Shown: positions 25,730-34,674 of the stretch, one piece after another
Layout: each line of letters opens with the position of its first letter
Numbering within the stretch: position 1 is the first letter of the stretch
Assembly (NCBI RefSeq): GCF_900637055.1
Contig: NZ_LR134338.1
Coordinates: 289,501 to 353,500 of the forward strand
Direction: 5' to 3'
DNA: 64,000 bases
Source: Brevibacillus brevis
GTDB lineage: Bacteria > Bacillota > Bacilli > Brevibacillales > Brevibacillaceae
Made by a program: the position numbers and the translations under genes
Notes under the pieces: model-generated
Told to the model about the DNA's origin: nothing
Databases searched by the model: none
The model's input: the letters and a program-made list of their open reading frames with translations, nothing else

Positions 25730-25944
25730 TGGCTGGAACATATACAACGAATGCAGGCGACATGTGGGACTGGATCGCATTTAAAACAATGGGCAGTGAG
25801 TATTTCATGCCACAGTTAATGGAAGCCAATGTAAAGCATCGTGAGACGGTAATCTTTTCATCTGGAATCGTCCTCGTTGTTCCCGACATTGGCAATGTCA
25901 CGACGCAGGATACATCAAATCTGCCTCCTTGGAAGAGGGACTGA
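25729..25944 (+). CDS. Tail protein X (gpX-like, LysM-type)
   Basis: This encodes 71 residues. The pattern TTNAGDMWDWIAFKTMGSEYF and later FSSGIVLVVPDI matches P2 gpX-like proteins, small LysM-related modules that join the baseplate hub and tube. The gene starts in an ATGA overlap with the tape measure stop. Confidence 0.9.
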   Translation: MAGTYTTNAGDMWDWIAFKTMGSEYFMPQLMEANVKHRETVIFSSGIVLVVPDIGNVTTQDTSNLPPWKRD

Positions 25945-25950
25945 TGACAG

Positions 25951-26967
25951 GTGGCACAGCCAAGACGAGTCCATTTTGAACTTCACTATGACAACAAGAA
26001 TATTTCGAATGACCTCCAGCCGTACCTCACCTCGTTTGAGTACACCGACAATCTCTCTGGCACGGCGGATACCCTATCTATCAACCTAGCGGATCGGGAA
26101 CGCCTTTGGTGGGCAGCATGGATGCCAGAATTGTATGCAAGCCTAAAGGCAAAAATCATCCGAGAAAACTGGATCGATGACGGGAAAACGGATGCCTTAG
26201 ATTGCGGGTATTTCGAGATCAATGAGATCAGCCTAACAAGTCCACCCAATGCGGTCAGTATCCAAGGCGTGTCTGTGCCAGATGCATCAACGATCCGGGC
26301 ACAACGAAAATACCGTGCATGGGAGAAAACGCGTTTGTCTGTGATCGCAAAAGATATTGCAGGCAAGAATGGCCTCAAACTTCTCTTTGATGCAGAAGAC
26401 GAGGACTATGATCGGATTGAACAAACAGAGGAAACCGATCTTGGTTTCCTCATGCGCCTGTGCGATGATGCTGGCATTGCTGTTAAGCTGACCGGCAAAC
26501 AGATCAGTTTATTTGATGAAGCCAAATACGAGGAGAAACCTCCAGCTTTTTCGCTCAATTACGCAACGTCCAAGATCAAAGGCTTTTCGGCACATGTGAC
26601 CACGACAGGACTCTATAATCGCGCGGTTGTGAACTATCACAGTCCAAAGGGGAAAAAGAAGATCCACCACACCTTTATGCCCCCCAACGCTCCCAAAACG
26701 GGTCGTACGCTGTATATCAATGAGCGCGTAAAGGATAGACGTCAGGCAGAACGAAAAGCCAAAAGTGCGCTGCGCCAAGCGAATAAGGAGCAGAACACGG
26801 CAAGCATTACCTTGATGGGAGACGTAAACCTGGTAGCCGGTATGACGTTTATGCTGAACAATTTTGGGGCTGTGAGCGGGAAATACATCATTACCCAAGC
26901 TGTCCATGCTTATAGCGGGAATGGCTACGAAACTTCGCTTGCATGCAGAAAGGTATTGGGGTGGTAA
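25951..26967 (+). CDS. Baseplate hub protein, phage late control gpD-like
   Basis: This encodes 338 residues from GTG 25951. Family features: N-terminal strand region (LTSFEYTDNLSGTADTLSIN), the central AKDIAGKNGLKLLFDAE and TDLGFLMRLCDDAGI near residues 130-175, and a Lys/Arg/Ala-rich helix RRQAERKAKSALRQANKE. It forms the hub onto which the spike sits (T4 gp27-like). Its stop TAA overlaps the next ATG. Confidence 0.93.
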   Translation: MAQPRRVHFELHYDNKNISNDLQPYLTSFEYTDNLSGTADTLSINLADRERLWWAAWMPELYASLKAKIIRENWIDDGKTDALDCGYFEINEISLTSPPNAVSIQGVSVPDASTIRAQRKYRAWEKTRLSVIAKDIAGKNGLKLLFDAEDEDYDRIEQTEETDLGFLMRLCDDAGIAVKLTGKQISLFDEAKYEEKPPAFSLNYATSKIKGFSAHVTTTGLYNRAVVNYHSPKGKKKIHHTFMPPNAPKTGRTLYINERVKDRRQAERKAKSALRQANKEQNTASITLMGDVNLVAGMTFMLNNFGAVSGKYIITQAVHAYSGNGYETSLACRKVLGW

Positions 26968-27416
26968 TGGATATGAAAAACATATTACGTGTCGGCATTG
27001 TATCGAGCGTGGACGAGAGGGATGCGACAGCAAGGGTCGTCTTCGGGGATCGCGAGGATGTGGTGTCCTACAACATGGACATCCTTTCTCGAGGTTCTTT
27101 TTTGTTAAAAGATTACTGGCTACCGGATGTGAACGAACAGGTATGGTGCCTATTTTTACCGACAGGGAATGCGGATGGGATTATCCTCGGATCGACGTAC
27201 AATCAAGAGGACCCGGTGCCAATCAAGAACAAAAATAAACGCCACATCCGTTTTGGTGATGGGACATTCATCGACTATGATCGAGAAACGCATACGCTGA
27301 CCATCGATTTTTTACATCCCGGGAAAATCGTCTTCAATAACGCCGTTATCACATACAACCAAACGACACAGCGAGGTGAACCAGAATGGCGGTCATCGGA
27401 AGTCTTGGAGAAGTGA
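26967..27416 (+). CDS. Baseplate assembly/spike protein, gpV-like
   Basis: This encodes 149 residues when read from ATG 26967 in a TAATG overlap with the hub gene; ATG 26973 has better spacing to GGGGTGG. The OB-like N-terminus (RVGIVSSVDERDATARVVF) and the segment WLPDVNEQVWCLFLPTGNAD with ILGSTYNQED are diagnostic of gpV. The C-terminus is short and lacks the extended beta-helix of large spikes, so a separate tip may be used. Confidence 0.92.
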   Translation: MDMKNILRVGIVSSVDERDATARVVFGDREDVVSYNMDILSRGSFLLKDYWLPDVNEQVWCLFLPTGNADGIILGSTYNQEDPVPIKNKNKRHIRFGDGTFIDYDRETHTLTIDFLHPGKIVFNNAVITYNQTTQRGEPEWRSSEVLEK

Positions 27417-27796
27417 TTTTTGAAGTATCTTCCCAGCGTGTTCGTACTTTTGATGAACTGACAAGAAACGGTTCGAGCCGGTGGGTAACCCATGACATCC
27501 ATCGAGACAAACCGATTCCGGAATTCGTTGGTCCGGGGCTTGAAGAAATTAGTCTTTCCATTCAGTTGAAAGCCTCGCTCGGGGTTGATCCAGAAGCGGA
27601 ACTGAAAACATTGCGGATCAAAAGGGATACGGGCCAAAGGGATTTATTGGTCATCGGAAACAAACCTGTTTCAATCAGCCAATGGATTACCGAGTCGGTC
27701 AGCGAACAACACAAAAACTATGACGGTCGTGGTCGTTTACTATCTGTTCATGTTGAGCTGCGTCTCAAGGAGTATCCGAAAAAGGCGGGAAGCTAA
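27386..27796 (+). CDS. Tail protein, gpU-like
   Basis: This encodes 136 residues, overlapping gpV by 31 bases. VIGSLGEVIFEVSSQRVRTF and GPGLEEISLSIQLKASLGV fit the P2 gpU family, which closes the tail tube end. Here gpU follows V, an order different from P2 itself, where U lies beside D, but seen in Gram-positive P2-like tails. Confidence 0.88.
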   Translation: MAVIGSLGEVIFEVSSQRVRTFDELTRNGSSRWVTHDIHRDKPIPEFVGPGLEEISLSIQLKASLGVDPEAELKTLRIKRDTGQRDLLVIGNKPVSISQWITESVSEQHKNYDGRGRLLSVHVELRLKEYPKKAGS

Positions 27797-28107
27797 TGGC
27801 TCAAATCGTAACGATTACCAGTGATTTTAAAGAGATTATTTTCGGCGCGACCGGAGAAACAGAAGTGATCCAAAACGTGAGGACCATCATGCTGAGCATG
27901 ATTCATACATCTCCGATGTACCGATCATTTGGTTGGGACCCAAACATTGATGCTCCTGTGAATGCTTATATGGCAATCACTTCGGCACGACTCATTGAAA
28001 AAATCCAACAATATGAACCCCGCGCAGAGGTCCAGGAAGTTACGTATAAAGGTGATGAAAACGGGATGTTAAAACCTGTGGTAAAGGTGGCGATAAAAGG
28101 TGTCTAG
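27796..28107 (+). CDS. Baseplate wedge protein, gpW/gp25-like
   Basis: This encodes 103 residues. VQNVRTIMLSMIHTSPMY (approximate; starts IQNVRT) and later the EPR motif (YEPRAEVQEV) are the marks of the gp25/gpW family, which nucleates the sheath on the baseplate. It begins in a TAATG overlap with gpU and ends in an overlap with gpJ. Confidence 0.93.
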   Translation: MAQIVTITSDFKEIIFGATGETEVIQNVRTIMLSMIHTSPMYRSFGWDPNIDAPVNAYMAITSARLIEKIQQYEPRAEVQEVTYKGDENGMLKPVVKVAIKGV

Positions 28108-29215
28108 GTTTGATTTTTTACCAGATGTATCATTCGCCAATAAATCGCCCGAACAGATCGAAGTGGATCTGATCGCAAACTATGAACAAGAATACAAAAA
28201 ACCACTTGCACCAGCCGATCCGGTACGACTCTTTATCAAGAGCATCGTGCCTTTTTTTATACAGCAAAGAGTCATTATCGATGACTCTGCCAAACAGAAC
28301 CTGCTTAAATATGCGAGAGGTAAGTACCTGGACCAAATTGGTATCTTGCTTAACGTAGTAAGAATACGGGCTACAAAGGCTAAGACTACGGTTCGTTTTA
28401 CCTTATCGACACCAGTATCTCAGACGATCCCAAAAGGGACACGGGTCACAGCAGGGGACAACGTATTTTTTGCAACAACAGTGGACGTCACAGTCTCAAG
28501 CGGGGAAACGAAAGTAGAGGTCAAAGCGGAATGTGTTTCCGTGGGTGTGATTGGCAATGGGTATCCAGTGGGGAAGCTGACCCAATTGGTTGACCCTTTG
28601 CCATTTGTCCAATCGGTTTCCAATGTCACAGAATCGGGCGGCGGGGCAGATGAAGAGGACGACGATTCATATGCAGAACGAATCCGGCAAGCACCAGAGA
28701 GTTTTTCCGTAGCTGGACCATCTGGAGCTTACGAGTTTTGGGCAAAGTCCGCCAGTACCCTTCTCGGGGACGTGAATGTATCAAGCCCAAGGGCTGGAGT
28801 AGTAGAAATTCGACCTCTGCTCAAAACAGGCGAGATACCTGATCAGACAATCCTCGATCAAGTCGCTACAGTTTGCAATGATAGAAAAATTCGGCCACTC
28901 ACCGACCAAGTTTTTGTTTTGGCCCCGACTCAAAAAACATACAACATTGAGGCCACTTACTGGATTGATACAGACAAGGAAAGTGCTGTTACAGCGATAC
29001 AAGCCAAAGTGAATCAAGCTGTCACTGATTATCAACTGTGGCAAAGAGCTAAACTTGGCCGTGACATTGATCCATCCGAGCTGGTTTTTCAAATGAAAAA
29101 GGCGGGAGCTAAACGGGTATCTGTGACAAGTCCAGTTTTTACCACGCTAACCGAATCGCAAGTAGCCAAAGAACACACGGTCAATGTGGTGTATGGAGGG
29201 TTGGAAAGTGGTTGA
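28100..29215 (+). CDS. Baseplate protein J (gpJ-like)
   Basis: This encodes 371 residues from GTG 28100. The early DPVRLFIKSIVPFFIQQR and LLKYARGKYLDQIGILL segments and the central GGGADEEDDDSYAERIRQAP are diagnostic of baseplate J. It forms the wedge scaffold together with gpI. It is coupled to the neighbours by overlaps on both sides. Confidence 0.95.
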   Translation: MSRFDFLPDVSFANKSPEQIEVDLIANYEQEYKKPLAPADPVRLFIKSIVPFFIQQRVIIDDSAKQNLLKYARGKYLDQIGILLNVVRIRATKAKTTVRFTLSTPVSQTIPKGTRVTAGDNVFFATTVDVTVSSGETKVEVKAECVSVGVIGNGYPVGKLTQLVDPLPFVQSVSNVTESGGGADEEDDDSYAERIRQAPESFSVAGPSGAYEFWAKSASTLLGDVNVSSPRAGVVEIRPLLKTGEIPDQTILDQVATVCNDRKIRPLTDQVFVLAPTQKTYNIEATYWIDTDKESAVTAIQAKVNQAVTDYQLWQRAKLGRDIDPSELVFQMKKAGAKRVSVTSPVFTTLTESQVAKEHTVNVVYGGLESG

Positions 29216-29852
29216 TATCTACAACGCAAAGCTCTCGGACATCCTTCCACCATCCATAAAAGAAGACAAGCAGATTCGAGCATTGGCCGCAGCGATTACA
29301 AAGGAAATGCAGGACATTTCCTCTGATATGAAACTGGTCCTGATATTCGCTCGGATCGATGAACTAGATTCAGAGGTTGTGGACATTTTAGCCCACCAAT
29401 TGCACGTTGATTTCTATGATTCAACGTTATCCCTTGAAAGTCGGAGAGAGCTCGTCAAAACAGCAATTGGAGCGCATCGATATAAGGGCACGCCCTGGGC
29501 AATCGAGCAGGTCGCATCTATTGTGTTCAAAAATTCATCGGTCCGTGAATGGTTCGAATATGGAGGAGAACCGCATCATTTTCGAATTGAGACAGAACAG
29601 TTGATTTTTGAGCCGGGGGATCTGGCAAAGTTCCGCCGTCTGGTGGAAGGAGTAAAACGTAAAAGCTCTTGGCTGGATGATATTGTTTTCAAAATTATTG
29701 CGAGCACGATCTGTGTAGAAATTTCAGCCAAGAATTTTGACATCGATTATTTCGTGTGCAATACGTTTTATCCAGCCGAAATCGTTGTCAATGCCCCGAG
29801 CTTACCAATCTTTGTTGCCCCAGGCATGCCCATGTTTACAGCAGCGGAATAA
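29208..29852 (+). CDS. Tail protein I (gpI-like)
   Basis: This encodes 214 residues from GTG 29208, chosen because GGAGGG lies seven bases upstream; ATG 29184 is too early. DELDSEVVDILAHQLHVDFYD and YKGTPWAIEQVASIVF are the hallmarks of gpI. With gpJ it builds the baseplate wedges that carry the fibres. Overlaps the gpJ stop. Confidence 0.92.
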   Translation: MVDIYNAKLSDILPPSIKEDKQIRALAAAITKEMQDISSDMKLVLIFARIDELDSEVVDILAHQLHVDFYDSTLSLESRRELVKTAIGAHRYKGTPWAIEQVASIVFKNSSVREWFEYGGEPHHFRIETEQLIFEPGDLAKFRRLVEGVKRKSSWLDDIVFKIIASTICVEISAKNFDIDYFVCNTFYPAEIVVNAPSLPIFVAPGMPMFTAAE

Positions 29853-29869
29853 ATAAAGGAGGGAGTCTC

Positions 29870-30229
29870 ATGCCTATCGGCACCAAACACATATTACGAG
29901 ATGGTGGACTGCTACCAATCCCGCAATACTTTAATGCCACAAGGGATGAATTTCAGGAGATTCAGGGTAACAAAGGAGCTATGTTTGTGCAACTTCGCGG
30001 CTTATCTGCGAAAGAGCCTATTAGCGGCTCCGCTGACACAGATCATATTTTCAACGAGCCTATGTATGGCTTTGTCATTAAGAATGACGGAACGAATGAT
30101 CTGACATTTACGATTAACAACTACACGTTTACGGTCAAAGAAGGCGAAGTGTTTGAAGATTCATTTGAGCCTTTTACCCAAGTGACCATAAAAACAACTT
30201 CTCCGTTTCGGGCATACGGGAAGGGGTGA
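29870..30229 (+). CDS. Baseplate/fibre-associated protein
   Basis: This encodes 119 residues from ATG 29870 with AGGAGGGAG seven bases upstream. A beta-rich protein (YGFVIKNDGTNDLTFTIN, then YTFTVKEGEVFEDSF) of the kind placed between gpI and fibre genes, possibly an adaptor. No named family is recognised. Confidence 0.65.
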   Translation: MPIGTKHILRDGGLLPIPQYFNATRDEFQEIQGNKGAMFVQLRGLSAKEPISGSADTDHIFNEPMYGFVIKNDGTNDLTFTINNYTFTVKEGEVFEDSFEPFTQVTIKTTSPFRAYGKG

Positions 30230-30233
30230 TCAA

Positions 30234-30554
30234 ATGGCAATTAAAGTGGAGCCAGCTTTCCTCGAATTCATTCGCAATACGGTGAGCGCAAAACTCAACA
30301 ATGCCATCATTACCGTTGATGGGAAGTCTGTCATTCATCCAATCACACAGACCAAACACATGACAAGTGCGAATAAGACGGTTGTGGAGCTGTACGTTTA
30401 TTTGGACGCAACTGACGCAGCAGGTACTATTACAGAGGCGAAACTGGTCGATGCAAGCGGAGCCGCAATGATTTCCTCTGATGCAAGTATCTCCTCGCAC
30501 GAAACAGGTGCTTTGCTACTGTTCGAGATTCCTTTTGAAGTGAGGAGTGTGTGA
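30234..30554 (+). CDS. Tail-fibre-region protein
   Basis: This encodes 106 residues, beta-rich with a Gly/Ala/Thr-rich centre (DATDAAGTITEAKLVDASG). Similar small proteins sit between baseplate and fibre genes in Bacillus myophages, with a strand pattern like a receptor-binding adaptor. GGAAGGGG precedes the ATG. Confidence 0.62.
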   Translation: MAIKVEPAFLEFIRNTVSAKLNNAIITVDGKSVIHPITQTKHMTSANKTVVELYVYLDATDAAGTITEAKLVDASGAAMISSDASISSHETGALLLFEIPFEVRSV

Positions 30555-30555
30555 G

Positions 30556-31110
30556 ATGCCTTACGAACGACAATTTTGGGTAGACAGGCTTGTGAATACA
30601 GAAACAGGTGAAACGATCCAAGATGGCACCCGTTTCACCGCAAGGCGCATGAATCACATGGAAGAAGGTATCAAGGGACTCGATGACATTGTCATCAGGA
30701 TGGAAAATCGTATTCTTCACCTGCACGCCAAGATCACGACGGGAGATAGGACTGCCGGAAATAATGGGATTTTTGTCGATACGTTTGACGGCATCCAAGA
30801 TGCGGTCATTGCCTTAGACAAAACGAAAACATCGATCCAGTCCGTATCAGGAACCAATGTTACTGTCGCGTCTGTTGTAGGCTTCACGGTTGGACAAGAA
30901 GTTACCCTAGCGTCTGTTGCCAATCAAGAAGAACGAATTATCACCGCAATCAACACGTCGACACGGGTAATTACGCTAAATACAGCTCCTACATCTACCT
31001 ATACCGAAAACGCCATACTGGCACGGTCAACAGTTGAGATCGATACGGCAGCCAAACGAATGCGACGAGGGTCAATTGATACGTATAGTGTGAAAATAGC
31101 CGTAACGTAA
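30556..31110 (+). CDS. Tail-fibre-region structural protein
   Basis: This encodes 184 residues from ATG 30556. The N-terminal ~60 residues (WVDRLVNTETGETIQDGTRF ... MNHMEEGIKGLDD) carry the short baseplate-upper-like motif in which RFTARRMNHMEEGI is typical of Gram-positive phage fibre adaptors. The C-terminal half is a beta domain repeating VTVASVVGFTVGQEVTLASV-like strands. Probably links fibre to baseplate. Confidence 0.68.
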   Translation: MPYERQFWVDRLVNTETGETIQDGTRFTARRMNHMEEGIKGLDDIVIRMENRILHLHAKITTGDRTAGNNGIFVDTFDGIQDAVIALDKTKTSIQSVSGTNVTVASVVGFTVGQEVTLASVANQEERIITAINTSTRVITLNTAPTSTYTENAILARSTVEIDTAAKRMRRGSIDTYSVKIAVT

Positions 31111-31126
31111 GAAAGGAGGCGGTTGG

Positions 31127-32797
31127 ATGGCGAGCAAATCAACCGTTGTTAACTTCCCCGAATCTACATCACAAAGCCGGTCACAAAAGATAACCATTCC
31201 CAATTTGAAACGTGTTGTTTCTGTTACGGTCAACACCGGTAAGGTTACACACTCCGTCAATGGCAACGAAGTGACGATCAATGTCAGCGACGGCTCGTAT
31301 ACCCGGTATACCACCTCAAGTAGTACCGCATCCAAAACGGTGTCAGATACTCGTACCAGCAGTACAGACAGTTTTTCGTCCACCATCAGTTATAACGATG
31401 GTACATATAGCGGAACATTGTCCAAGTCAGGAAGTTCGACCTCTTATGTCGTGAGTGGTAGTCCTCCTGGTCAAAAAACAGCATCTGATACTCGATCAGC
31501 TTCTCATGAACGTGCGGTAGATTGTTCTCAGGCGCAAAGCGGTGCATTAGCGAATCTACCAGCTTCTGTATCTTATTCAGACGGTGAAGGGTATTCAGGG
31601 GTTTTGCAACGGACTGGGACGTCTGTTGGATCTTGCCAACGCTATTACTATGGGGACGGCAGGTATTTGTATACAGCTTCTGCAACAGGGAACTATTCTG
31701 GACAGGTTTCAAAGCCGGACACACGGGTTTACAATTACTCACAAAGCTATTCCGGTACAGTCTATGGTCCTTCTCAAACTTACTTTACCTACTACTATGC
31801 ATATACCGTAACTGTTACTTATGAAGACAACTTTGGTCAGACGCTGACACTCTCTGCTCCAGCAAACGGAATGAAATTGTCTGTAGGCAACACTTATATG
31901 GTCACGGGCACCACATTGGACACCGATCCTGGTGATATCGTTTCTGTCTATGTACGTGTAAACAAAGGGACGAATTATCGGATTGCCCAAGGCTCAGTCG
32001 ATGGGGTAAATCCGTTAGCCTTTAACAAGACATTGACATTGACAGGGGGAGCATTGAAGGATGGTACGACAGCCGTTTCTGGGCTACTGGATGAGGGAGC
32101 AACCCATTTACTAGAAGTGTGGTCAGAGGACAATAAGGGCGGAACCTCGATCATTGCAGAACGTACGTTTACCGTTATGCTGAATCGCCCGCCAACTCTT
32201 ACACACACATTTGTGGCGAACAATGATAACTTGTCGGATGATTCCCCCATTACGATAAACGGCACGGTTTCCGATCCAGACGGACAAGCAGTATCCATGA
32301 AGTATCGTCTAAACGGCGGTGCAGATGTACCCATATCGATCAGCGGTGGCGCGTGGACGATAACCGTCACACCAAAGCAGATGGTTAATGGATCGAACAG
32401 TCTTGTCATAACAGCAGCAGATTCATTGGGAGCAACGACAGTCCTCACGTTTTCCCTGACCCGATCGGTGACGAAAACACGACTCAAAACTTCCCATGCT
32501 CGCTACAAGCTATCTCCTCAATCAACCACAGCCAAAGAAGTCCTAGCTTGGCTCCAGCATGAAACAGGAGATTTGAATGTGGACGGAGCTCTTTCTATCG
32601 TGGCGGCTGGCGCTGCCGAATCCTATAAGGCCATGACCAAGACGTCTGCCCCTGTTATCACAGGGATCGTGGAAACAGAGTTCATTGGAACGTATGCGAC
32701 TGGCAACGCCCAACTCCATTTGAAATTGACGTTGTCCAGTAATGACGCAAACTCAACAGCGGCTGCAACGAGTTTATCGGGGGCGATTAAAGCATGA
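31127..32797 (+). CDS. Tail fibre/adhesin with Ser/Thr/Tyr-rich body and Ig-like domains
   Basis: This encodes 556 residues. Residues ~1-240 are rich in Ser, Thr, Tyr and Gly, with repeated blocks of the form SDTRS/SYSDG..YSG (e.g. KTVSDTRTSSTDS, KTASDTRSASHER, VSYSDGEGYSGVL). Residues ~245-450 look like two Ig/bacterial cadherin-like domains (TLSAPANGMKLSVGNTYMVTG; NGTVSDPDGQAVSMKYRLNG). The C-terminal ~100 residues are a separate Ala-rich fold. It is the likely receptor-binding fibre. AAAGGAGG precedes the ATG. Confidence 0.75.
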   Translation: MASKSTVVNFPESTSQSRSQKITIPNLKRVVSVTVNTGKVTHSVNGNEVTINVSDGSYTRYTTSSSTASKTVSDTRTSSTDSFSSTISYNDGTYSGTLSKSGSSTSYVVSGSPPGQKTASDTRSASHERAVDCSQAQSGALANLPASVSYSDGEGYSGVLQRTGTSVGSCQRYYYGDGRYLYTASATGNYSGQVSKPDTRVYNYSQSYSGTVYGPSQTYFTYYYAYTVTVTYEDNFGQTLTLSAPANGMKLSVGNTYMVTGTTLDTDPGDIVSVYVRVNKGTNYRIAQGSVDGVNPLAFNKTLTLTGGALKDGTTAVSGLLDEGATHLLEVWSEDNKGGTSIIAERTFTVMLNRPPTLTHTFVANNDNLSDDSPITINGTVSDPDGQAVSMKYRLNGGADVPISISGGAWTITVTPKQMVNGSNSLVITAADSLGATTVLTFSLTRSVTKTRLKTSHARYKLSPQSTTAKEVLAWLQHETGDLNVDGALSIVAAGAAESYKAMTKTSAPVITGIVETEFIGTYATGNAQLHLKLTLSSNDANSTAAATSLSGAIKA

Positions 32798-32982
32798 GAT
32801 ACCGAAAGCGTAATCCTGATGGATCGTTAGGGGAGTGGGTTTATACGCCAGCAGGAGAGGAAGAGCGACAGCAGGAAGAGGCTCTGCAAAAAGAACTGGA
32901 AGCCCTTCGAGAAGAGAATGAGAAGTTGAAAAATGCTCAAAAGGGCGGTGGTGATCATGGCATGGTCAATCAGCAGGAATAG
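32794..32982 (+). CDS. Small coiled-coil protein between fibre and deacetylase genes
   Basis: This encodes 62 residues starting in an ATGA overlap with the fibre gene. The N-terminus resembles a short fibre-tip peptide (RYRKRNPDGSLGEWVYTPAG) and is followed by a heptad coiled coil (EEALQKELEALREENEKLKN). It may trimerise and connect fibre parts. The next gene starts inside it. Confidence 0.65.
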   Translation: MRYRKRNPDGSLGEWVYTPAGEEERQQEEALQKELEALREENEKLKNAQKGGGDHGMVNQQE

Positions 32983-34129
32983 GAAGAATATTGAAAGCCT
33001 AGCAAAGTTGCAACGCTCCTTTAAAAAGGGACAGATTGTTGAGCCGTGCTCAGACAGTTCAGCATGGTATAAAGCATATGGCACTGGCACGGTAACATTC
33101 CCGGATGGCAAACTTCGTATGATGTCGGCAGGTACTGATGTCGCCGCCCGCCGTGGTTGCCTATTCAATCTAAGAGGTGCAAAAACATTAAAAATCCGTT
33201 TTTATCTCGATAACCATACGGATATGTATGACATACAGTTTTACTTTTCCCATGACTCAACATTCACGGATTACCTTACCTATTCAATCCGTTTCTGGCG
33301 GTTGTCCGCAGGTTGGAACGAACACATTATCGACGTTAATAAGCTCGTAGTTAGGGGAGTGGGGAGTCTTACTCGCGAAATTGTGTCTATGCAAATCCGC
33401 GTGCTGGCGTATGAGGGCAAAACGGCATCCGTTACTTTTGATCCGATCATTCGTGATGAATCGCAACGCGGGAAGGTCATCTTCATGTTCGATGATGGCT
33501 GGGACTCGCAATATACGGAAGCGTTCAAGTATATGCGTAAGTATTCTATGCCTGGCGTGATCGCAGTCATTCCTACCCGTGTGGGAACCCCTCACTATGT
33601 CACGATGGCGCAGCTTAAGGAAATTTATAGTTATGGCTGGGACTTGGCAAACCATACGGAAAACCATCTTGATTTGGCGACCTTGGGCAACCCTATGCTC
33701 ATCGAGCAAGAGATTTCATTGGGAGAAGCATGGCTCAATGCAAATGGATTTTCGCGAGCCTCAAACATCGTCGCATATCCATTCGGCTCCTATGACAACA
33801 GGGTGTTACTAGCTATGCAATCGAGGAGAGCAGGACGCATCGTCATGGATGACACTGTTACTCAACCACCTCCAGATAAGCGCCTTGTAAAGATTCAGCG
33901 TGCTGATTATACGGCCGTGCCAGACAAGCTGAATGGATTTATCGATGAGGCTGCTTACCTTGGCGGTGTTTGCCTGTTCTTGTTTCATAAGATCGTGAGC
34001 GGAACAGCCGCGGACAATCTTGAATACAATGTGGATTTCTTCAAACAGGTTGTTGATTACGCCTATTCTCGGAGAGCTGACATTGATACCGTGACGTTCA
34101 GTGAATGGCTGGACAGTTGTGGGATGTAA
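32957..34129 (+). CDS. Virion-associated polysaccharide deacetylase (NodB domain)
   Basis: This encodes 390 residues from ATG 32957. Residues ~1-165 form a beta-sandwich-like domain (carbohydrate-binding type). Residues ~170-385 form a NodB/CE4 domain: metal and catalytic Asp pair in FMFDDGWDS (near 178), HTENH (near 232) giving the two His ligands, PFGSYD (near 274), and LFLFHKI (near 339) holding the final His. No signal peptide is present, so it is not a host-type secreted enzyme but a virion part. It probably trims acetyl groups of the receptor polysaccharide, in the place where other phages carry a depolymerase. Confidence 0.85.
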   Translation: MAWSISRNRKNIESLAKLQRSFKKGQIVEPCSDSSAWYKAYGTGTVTFPDGKLRMMSAGTDVAARRGCLFNLRGAKTLKIRFYLDNHTDMYDIQFYFSHDSTFTDYLTYSIRFWRLSAGWNEHIIDVNKLVVRGVGSLTREIVSMQIRVLAYEGKTASVTFDPIIRDESQRGKVIFMFDDGWDSQYTEAFKYMRKYSMPGVIAVIPTRVGTPHYVTMAQLKEIYSYGWDLANHTENHLDLATLGNPMLIEQEISLGEAWLNANGFSRASNIVAYPFGSYDNRVLLAMQSRRAGRIVMDDTVTQPPPDKRLVKIQRADYTAVPDKLNGFIDEAAYLGGVCLFLFHKIVSGTAADNLEYNVDFFKQVVDYAYSRRADIDTVTFSEWLDSCGM

Positions 34130-34213
34130 GGAACCAAATAGTGTTTTTGATGGGGAGCTGCTGCTGCGGCTCCTTTAATTTTTGCCCCGTGGGGGTTAGG
34201 AGAAGATGAGTTG

Positions 34214-34672
34214 ATGAAATTTCTTCAAAGCCTAGAAAACGTAGCAACCCCAGCAAACGCTTGGGCGACAACAGCGGGTGCAATCATGTCGCCCGTTTTT
34301 TACTATCTATACGGAACGAACCGCCAAGACATCCTGATTGTGCTCTTTTTCATGATTGTCTTGGATTGGATCACAGGTATTTCCGCAGCCAAAAAAGACC
34401 AATCCTACTCATCTGATTATGGGTTGTCTAGAATCCCACGCACAATGTTCCTCTTTGCTCTACCAGCCTTAGCCAATCTCTTAGATCGTGTTATGGGCAC
34501 CCCTGGGTTTTTGTTCTATGGCGTCACATTCGGTCTTATCTACCACACTTGGACAAGCCTGACAGCCAATGCACATCGCGCAGGCTGGCCTATGCCAAGG
34601 TCGGTTGAAAAATTGGTGGGATCAGAGATTAAAACGAAAGCAGAACGAGCTGCGAGAAAGGAGTACAAATAA
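34214..34672 (+). CDS. Holin, phage_holin_4/TcdE-like
   Basis: This encodes 152 residues from ATG 34214 with AGGAGA ten bases upstream. Three or four membrane segments are seen (e.g. IMSPVFYYLYG, ILIVLFFMIVLDWITGI, TMFLFALPALANLL, FLFYGVTFGLIYHTW). The motif DWITGISAAKK is diagnostic of this holin family. It should form holes in the membrane at lysis and release the adjacent amidase. The C-terminus is basic (KTKAERAARKEYK). Confidence 0.9.
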   Translation: MKFLQSLENVATPANAWATTAGAIMSPVFYYLYGTNRQDILIVLFFMIVLDWITGISAAKKDQSYSSDYGLSRIPRTMFLFALPALANLLDRVMGTPGFLFYGVTFGLIYHTWTSLTANAHRAGWPMPRSVEKLVGSEIKTKAERAARKEYK

Positions 34673-34674
34673 TT

